A DNA stretch of 64,000 nt from Geosiphon pyriformis (taxonomy: Eukaryota; Glomeromycota; Glomeromycetes; Archaeosporales; Geosiphonaceae): NCBI GenBank assembly GCA_016748015.1, contig JAAOMT010000590.1, positions 801,912-865,911 on the forward strand, given 5' to 3'. Below are positions 57,939-64,000 of the stretch, in pieces. Both the position numbers and the translations under genes were made by a program. The number at the start of each line of letters is the position of its first letter. Within the stretch, counting starts at the first letter, position 1. A model generated the notes under the pieces. That model was given only the letters and a program-made list of their open reading frames with translations, did not search any database and was not told the origin of the DNA.

Positions 57939-60900
57939 GTTGTTGTTAAAGATATCATTCACTATTGGCGTTGATTGTCCTATACTATTATAATAATCAT
58001 GTTGATGTAATGATGATGTATTGTGATAGTAGTGCTGTTGCTGATTTTGATGATGTTGAGAAAATTCACCACCAGTGACGGGATTTGAAGAATTATATTG
58101 TGTTTGTTGTTGCTGTTGTGGAGGTGGTAGTGAGGTAAAAAAACTCGGATTTGGGGTAAAGTGATCAATGATCGGTTCCTTCAAGAAACTCGATATTGGA
58201 GGTAAGGTGATAGATGAGGTTGAATTGGATTGCAAATGAGGTGATGATTCTTGTGATGTAGGAAATAAATGATTTGATGATGGAGAAGATGGAGAATTTT
58301 CATTTTTTCTTGAAATTGCAGGAAATGATGATGATCTTGTTGATCGGCTATGATCAGCAGATGTGTTTGGTGATTCTGGTAGTCCATGATGAGCTGGGCG
58401 GGGTGATTGAGTAAAATGCCCAGTAAATCTTGGTCTATCGATCGTCATTGAAGAGTCATTTTGATTATAATTGTTACTAATATCATTAATACCTCTTTGA
58501 CTACTTGTGCTACGTTCATACATTGTTTCTGATCGTCTAGGTGGCATTGGTCCATAATGTCCATCATATGGGCCGATATCAGCTGATGCTCTTGGTGTAG
58601 GTAATTGAGGAGTTTGAAGTGGCTCTCTTCCTAAAGGAGAATAAATAATATCTTGTTGTCGTTGAGCCTCTTCAAATTGTTGTTGTGACTGTGATTGGCC
58701 TGATGATGGTGGTGGTTGATAAAATTGCTGTGAGCTCATGCTTGCAGGTGATGTATTAGATCGGGTTGGAGTCCGAAGAGGAATTGGCCGATGAAAATTT
58801 GGATGAAGATGATTGGCGCTGAATGAAGAATCAGCAGCTGGTGGGGGCGGTGGTAGTGGTGGTGGTGGTGGTGATTGATGATAGCCTGTATTGATTACAT
58901 TCAAAAGTGGTGGTGAATTTGTTGGTCGAGAATTTTCGAATGAAGAGGAGATTGTAGAAGGGTGTGGCGATTGATCCAAAGGAGACTGCGAATGAGGATA
59001 AGGAGGATAAATATCCGTATCGGTGTTGGATGGTTCATCAACAATCAATGTTGGGGGAGGAAAATTATTAGAGGATGTTGAATTATAGTTCAATAATGGA
59101 GGCAAAGTTGCTCTACGATTAGATTGTTGGTGTTGAGATGATTGTAATTGGGGAAGATTATTATACTGTTGAGGTTGTTGTTGGTGATGATGGTGGTGGA
59201 GATGATGTTGATTTTGTTGTTGTTGTTGGTATTGTTGTTGTTGTTGCTGTTGTTGTTGTTGTTGTTGTTGTTGCGCTGATGATAGAGATTGAAAATCATT
59301 TGAAATAGATGATATCGATTTCTGTTGCGATGATGATGATTGTTCATATATTGGTTGATAAGATTCACCATTCGATAAACGATGACGACGTAATCTTTCT
59401 TCAATTTCATGGCTTGTTGAAGTTGAAGATGTTGATTCTGCCCCAACCGATGATGATCGACCAACACTACCATAATAACAATCTTCCCCTCCTGATTCTT
59501 CATGATCTGAATCATCATAGTTTTGATGATAGTTATGATGATATTCATAAATGTTTGAAGTTGGTCGTGTCAGATAAGGTGATCTTGTAATAATCGGGGT
59601 AGCGGATGACAAAAATCTTGTGTTAGTATTGGTGATATCCTCTTGTGGCGGTGGTGCTGATGGTTGTGCAGGCGAAGGAAAACTAAATAAACGTTCGTTA
59701 TTCCTTGTACCATTTCCTAGAACACCACTGAGATAAAAATTCCCGGGTCTTGATGTATGTGATGATGTTTCAACTGATGGTGCATCACCGGCGGAAAATG
59801 TTTGTCTTCTTTTGGGAGGTCTTGGGACACGTAATTGATCCATTTGTTCCATTGGGACCTCGTCATTTTCAACTTCCTCATCTTCCTCACTATGATTATC
59901 GATTCTCGCCGGTCGTTTGCTGATAAAAGTGAAGGTTTATCAATACCAGGGGTTTGACTGACGATATGACTAGGAGAAAAAAAAACTTTGTAAACTTACA
60001 TGATACGATGTTCTTTCCTTATTCTGATTCGAACACCTTGATCCGAAAAGGAACGAGATAAGAATGTTGATTCCGACATTCCAGGAAAATTCTTTGGGGA
60101 ATAAACGGTGAATGGTTCCGATAGCACAGATTTTATATGAATCACTTCATCTCTGTTAGGAAGGAGGGAAGGAGCCGGATATTTATTGATTATAGGAGAC
60201 AACCATTTAGAAGAATTTAGAAGAGTGTAATTAGTTATTACAATTCGGGGCTCACCTTACGATTTCGAATAAACTAAATCGCAATCGATAACGACCCTCT
60301 ACACGTACTGATATGTCACCAAATACAAAAAAACCTCCGTCTATCATTAAAGGTTGGAGGTTCGAAGTTAAATAAGTTAGAAAAATTGCAAAACAATATC
60401 TTCAGACATAAATTTTCTTGGAGCATAATTCGTATTCTTACAACTTACCAGTATTGTCAATATCTTTTAATTTGTGTAAGGATGATACAACGGTTCCGGC
60501 GAGATAACGTGAAGAAGAAGGAATTGCAAAACTATCACTATCATTTGTCGGGTGTACGAGATTTGCGCACATGAAATAGTATGGGCTTTGCAAAAAGTTT
60601 CTATGGGAAAAGGACGGGAAAAAAATCAGATTTTAACTCTTTGAAAGCTGATTTTTTGAAAGTTAAACAATTATTTTCTTTTTGATTTCTATTTATACTT
60701 TTATAATGTGTTTAATTTTTAGAAAGAAATATTTCTTTACTCACTGCGCCTCCTCACTATATCCATCAACCTTTAGTTGAATAATTGGAGGAGGGTCAAC
60801 TGGCCTTCGATCTAGATTTGAAATGAAATTTAATTTAGGGTGATTAGCATTCTATTCATGATATAATTATTACTTAAAACATCAAATTCTGAAGGAAAAT

Positions 60901-61174
60901 TTCCTGACCTCTTTCCTTTGAACTACATAATCGTGCTTGTACAGGTTCTTGTCGTATGATCAATTGATAATGATCACTATTGATATTGTATTTAAAATTT
61001 TAAGAGAGTAGAATTAGAATCAAAAACTCAGAAAACAATATGACCGTCTGTCAAAGATTCCAATACATTTTAAACCTTTTCAATAAAGAAATAAACCACT
61101 CACCTATCAAGTGGGGGCTGTCTATTTGACGTGTCCACAAAATTATAGGTATTTAACACTGGGTTTCTCGACAT
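57810..61174 (-). CDS. Velvet-domain transcriptional regulator with long low-complexity tail
   Basis: Exon 1 (61104-61174) starts [20 protein letters not shown]. Exon 2 (60909-60976) gives [20 protein letters not shown] and joins to [20 protein letters not shown] in exon 3 (about 60755-60812), the hallmark of the velvet DNA-binding fold. Further exons give [20 protein letters not shown] and [19 protein letters not shown] (about 60450-60600), then [20 protein letters not shown] (about 60260-60340). The next gives the end of the domain with [29 protein letters not shown] (60000-60230), followed by KRPARIDN after a GTAAGT intron. The last exon (to TGA 57810-57812) is about 700 residues of Ser/Pro/Gln/Asn/His-rich disorder with polyQ and polyN. 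Velvet proteins (VeA, VelB, VosA, VelC) control fungal development and secondary metabolism in the nucleus. I cannot assign the subfamily. The gene reads as intact. Confidence 0.92.
57904..57950. repeat. (TTA)n/(TTG)n trinucleotide run encoding poly-Asn
   Basis: About fifteen Asn codons (AAT/AAC on the minus strand) near the C-terminus of the velvet protein. Confidence 0.9.
59213..59275. repeat. (TTG/CTG)n trinucleotide run encoding poly-Gln
   Basis: About twenty Gln codons with one Tyr interruption in the velvet protein tail, followed by His-rich codons at 59170-59210. Frequent CAA/CAG mixing suggests selection on the protein as well as repeat slippage. Confidence 0.9.
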
Positions 61175-63783
61175 GATTTGTGGAGGTTTGGAGTACGTGT
61201 CGATTCTTATCACCCAGGTATAAATAAATAGAAAATACTAGTATCTTTAGTTCGTGGCCAAGCTTGGGGTGTTTGCACGCGTATAATCCGATTATCTTGA
61301 TTTCTCGAGTTCTCACTCGTAATTGAATAATAGATCCTCTCTTGAGAGTGGGATGAGAGCGTGGTTGATGTTGGGGAGCAAGCAGAGCTAGCTAAAAAGG
61401 CTACGAAGAAGAGCTGGTGAGATTAGGAGAAACAAATTGGGTGCTGTTATTCTGTTTCTTGGTGAATTAGTGTAGAAATTTCTTTCAGAAAGTCAATATT
61501 GTGACTTAAATATGTGTATAAAATAAATAGCTTGGGGAAATTTGTTCAGGGGTTTCGAAAACTTTTTAAGTGAAAGAAAAAAAGAGAGTTAGGGGAGGAG
61601 GCAGATAAAATGCTTTGGCAGGAAACAACGAGAGAGGGATCAAGACGGCACGATTAACATAAATAGTAGTAGGAAAGTGGAAGGACGTTTTATGTTTGAG
61701 ATTAAGTTCACCAAAAGAATATAATCTTCTAGGCTCGTTGTGTTTTCAAGAAAGGAATAGAACAACAGTGATAACGGTAAGGAAAAGTCAAAGGTAATAT
61801 AAACTGATATCAAACAAGTCACGCGCAAAAATATCGAATTTAAGAGGGAGGGAGCGAGCGAGCGAGCGAGCGAGCGAGTGAGCGAGTGAGTGAGTGAGCG
61901 AAGGTGGTGGGTGTTGCGCTCTTGCAGAGGAGGTAGTGGGTGGCAACGGTTTGGGAGTGTTAACTTTTAATACAAATATAAAAAAAATTCAAGATAAAAG
62001 ATAAATATAAAAATAAAATGGCAAAGAAGTTAAGAGAAAATGAAAATAGAAAAAATATAATAAAAAAGCTTTAAAAACTTAAAATCCCCAAGTAGGGTCG
62101 GTAGTTAGGCGGCTACCGAGTAAGAGAATTAAAAGGAAAGACCAGCGGGGGGTAATCAATAATAGCGATCAAAAGTTGAAACTAGTAGAAATTCTTTCTA
62201 ATTTGAACAACCAACCCTTTCAATGAATTAAGTTTCCGATAAGAATTAAAACCCATTGAAAATCCGATATCTTACACGAAAAAAAGCTTTGAAAAAGCAA
62301 TTATAATATTCGAAAGAATTGGTAGAGATGGTAACAGGTAATTGTGGTAAGACAAGATATATCAGATATGATTATAATTTCGTTTTTTTTTTCGGAGTAT
62401 TCTGAGAAGCGAGAGCCGCGAAAGGAGAGAATTGAGTGAGCGAACGAAAGATGTTAACTAATTAAGTATTCTACCAATAATCAGGTATTTTGAAATACCT
62501 AGGGAAATGATAGAAATTATATTGGCACGATCCAATTTTTTAAAGACTCCCTACTTGATGGTAACAGAAGTCGTAACACTTTACATATTTTTGAGGGGAG
62601 GAAGGAGGGTTAGGGATCGATGGGAACTTTTTTAATATGATTCTTGGGAGATTATAACAGGGTTCGAGATAAAAGTTTGGTATATATTTATCAGGTTTTT
62701 GAACCATTATAGATATATGAAAGATTTGGTAATTATGATGATGAGTTCATCTGAAGTGGTTTCTATTTTTCACTTTTTGAGTAGAGAATAATTAGATATT
62801 TTTTTAATATTAAAAATTATTAGAAATCCGGGTATTATCAAAAAAAAAAAAACAAAACACATAATTTTAATGCAAGCTGTCGTTCCATTACGTTACCATT
62901 AAAAAAAACAAATAAGTAAACAAAAAACAAAGGGTCCAAAAAAGGATATAGCATAATGCTATCTAATTCCAGCATTAAAAAATCGAAAAATAATCAATCC
63001 TGGAATGAGTTTTTCCTGAAGTTTACAAAGAGGAAATTCAAATTATTTTGGGATTTGCATTATTAATAATGATTATGGAATATAATGGATATGGTGAAAC
63101 AAGTGATCAAAAATTCCAAGGGTTCTTTTTTCAAAAATGCACGAATGAATGCGGCATTTATAACCGATTTACATTGACCTAAAAGCGTTTGACATATTAT
63201 AATCAATGATTACCCGAGTGTTGATACTATTTTCAGACGAAAAAATTTTCACTTCTGAAATTGGAGTTTTGTCGTCCAAAGCAATGATATATATATGGGT
63301 GGGGGTGACAAAAGATTTAAATATAGCCTGTTGTAGAAAAGAAATATTGTGAAAATTAAAGAAATAATTTGAAGTGTTTCAAAGAAAATTATTCTGTCAA
63401 GTTTATTTTAAACATGAGTTTTTTTTTGGTTTTTTTAATATATATTTTAATGATTTTAATTGAACAATATTTTATTAATGCAATTTCTAAATTTATATAT
63501 TGTAATTAATTAATTGTAATTATTGTTATTTTGTTCTTTCCCATATTATATCCGCGGAAAGTTCAGGTATAAACCCCTTATAAATTTAAAGAAACTAAAA
63601 GGTTTCGCCCAGGAAATGTATTTATGGAAACTAATAAAGTCAAATTTTTTTGTTTAGCTTGCAGAAGGCTAAGTAAAAGGAAACAAAATATAGTTTATTT
63701 ATTTATTTTATAATAACTACCATCTTTAATTGTCGCACAGTAAAACATATTCACAGGTTAAAAACTAAAGTTATTATCGAGTT
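61175..63783. other. Long upstream region of the velvet gene
   Basis: About 2.6 kb between the start codon of the velvet gene and the next gene. Composition is that of host DNA down to about 62700 and it is rich in GA-type purine runs; this may be a long 5' UTR or promoter. It contains the GAGC array at 61852-61900 and scattered GGGAGG/GAGAG motifs. No coding region was recognised; the frame 61640-61828 (-) is not called. Confidence 0.45.
61852..61900. repeat. (GAGC/GAGT)n tetranucleotide array
   Basis: About twelve tandem GAGC or GAGT units, very GC-rich for this window, lie about 680 bp upstream of the velvet start codon on its template side (GCTC on the coding strand). Confidence 0.9.
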
Positions 63784-64000
63784 TTATTTTTCTGTGGCCC
63801 ATGCCTCAATAATCTGTGTACAATTTTCAACATCCAACCCACGTTTTATCAAAGAAACTTCTCTCGCTAAACATTTTGCAATCGCTCTAAATATTAATAA
63901 ACGAATTTCCGAATATTCCATCTCGTCAAAGTCCAAATTATCTATTAGCTTACCATACCCAAAATCTTTAGCTGGTAAATTCTTCAAATTTCGAATCATC
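63784..64000 (-). CDS. 3' end of an unidentified gene, continues beyond window
   Basis: A frame open from the window edge to TAA 63784-63786 encodes about 71 residues with balanced composition (NLPAKDFGYGKLIDNLDFDE ... AIAKCLAREVSLIKRGLDVE NC, ending EAWATEK). It looks like genuine helical coding sequence but I recognise no family. An upstream intron boundary may lie outside the window. Confidence 0.5.
   Translation of the reverse strand, partial: MIRNLKNLPAKDFGYGKLIDNLDFDEMEYSEIRLLIFRAIAKCLAREVSLIKRGLDVENCTQIIEAWATEK

Noticed and set aside
59090-59548. Frame rich in His, Ile and Asn antisense or shifted to the velvet tail
   Set aside because: It is a frame shadow of the CAA/AAT/CAT codon repeats of the velvet gene.

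Overview
The window is nuclear DNA of a filamentous fungus. Genes are full of short GT-AG introns of about 40-90 nt. They include fungal markers (a velvet regulator, an ATP synthase subunit h/Atp14-like protein, a Dsc2/UBAC2-type rhomboid-UBA protein). They sit in extremely AT-rich, transposon-derived DNA. The large non-LTR retrotransposon (RRM-like ORF1 with zinc knuckle, APE endonuclease, RT, RNase H), the Argonaute pseudogene and the AT-rich background fit an arbuscular mycorrhizal fungus (Glomeromycotina, Rhizophagus-like). That assignment is inference.

Layout. 1-2661: 3' part of a TTI1 homologue (+). 2983-4859: probable unrecognised multi-exon gene (-). 5.0-5.7 kb: repeat-rich spacer. 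6028-9915: AMP deaminase (-). 10724-12337: Dsc2/UBAC2-like membrane protein (-). 12574-30192: a 17.6-kb AT-rich block whose two ends are a 30-bp inverted repeat (28/30 identical). It holds a decayed Argonaute gene, decayed LINE copies and a nested Tc1/mariner element. 30280-30692: RPB10 (+). 30967-32562: RNase H1 (-). 33.0-36.0 kb: AT-rich desert with a 34-bp tandem array. 36054-38576: CNNM/Mam3-type transporter (+). 38762-39516: small heat-shock protein (-). 39.5-43.0 kb: decayed LINE. 43101-43868: ATP synthase subunit h (+). 44.2-49.3 kb: more decayed LINE copies. 49.3-56.2 kb: a nearly complete LINE (-) with much higher GC than its surroundings. 57810-61174: velvet-domain regulator with a long Gln/Asn/Ser/Pro-rich tail (-). 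61.2-63.8 kb: its long upstream region. 63784-64000: end of an unidentified gene (-).

The host genes are ordinary housekeeping genes and do not form a pathway. Transposon debris collects in the spaces between divergently transcribed genes (DSC2/RPB10, RNH1/MAM3, HSP20/ATP14). Convergent gene pairs are only about 185-275 bp apart. The LINE copies form a decay series. One copy is nearly intact, with six in-frame stops each explicable by a single C-to-T or G-to-A change. At least two old copies share one large internal deletion that removed almost all of ORF2 but kept ORF1 and the 3' end.
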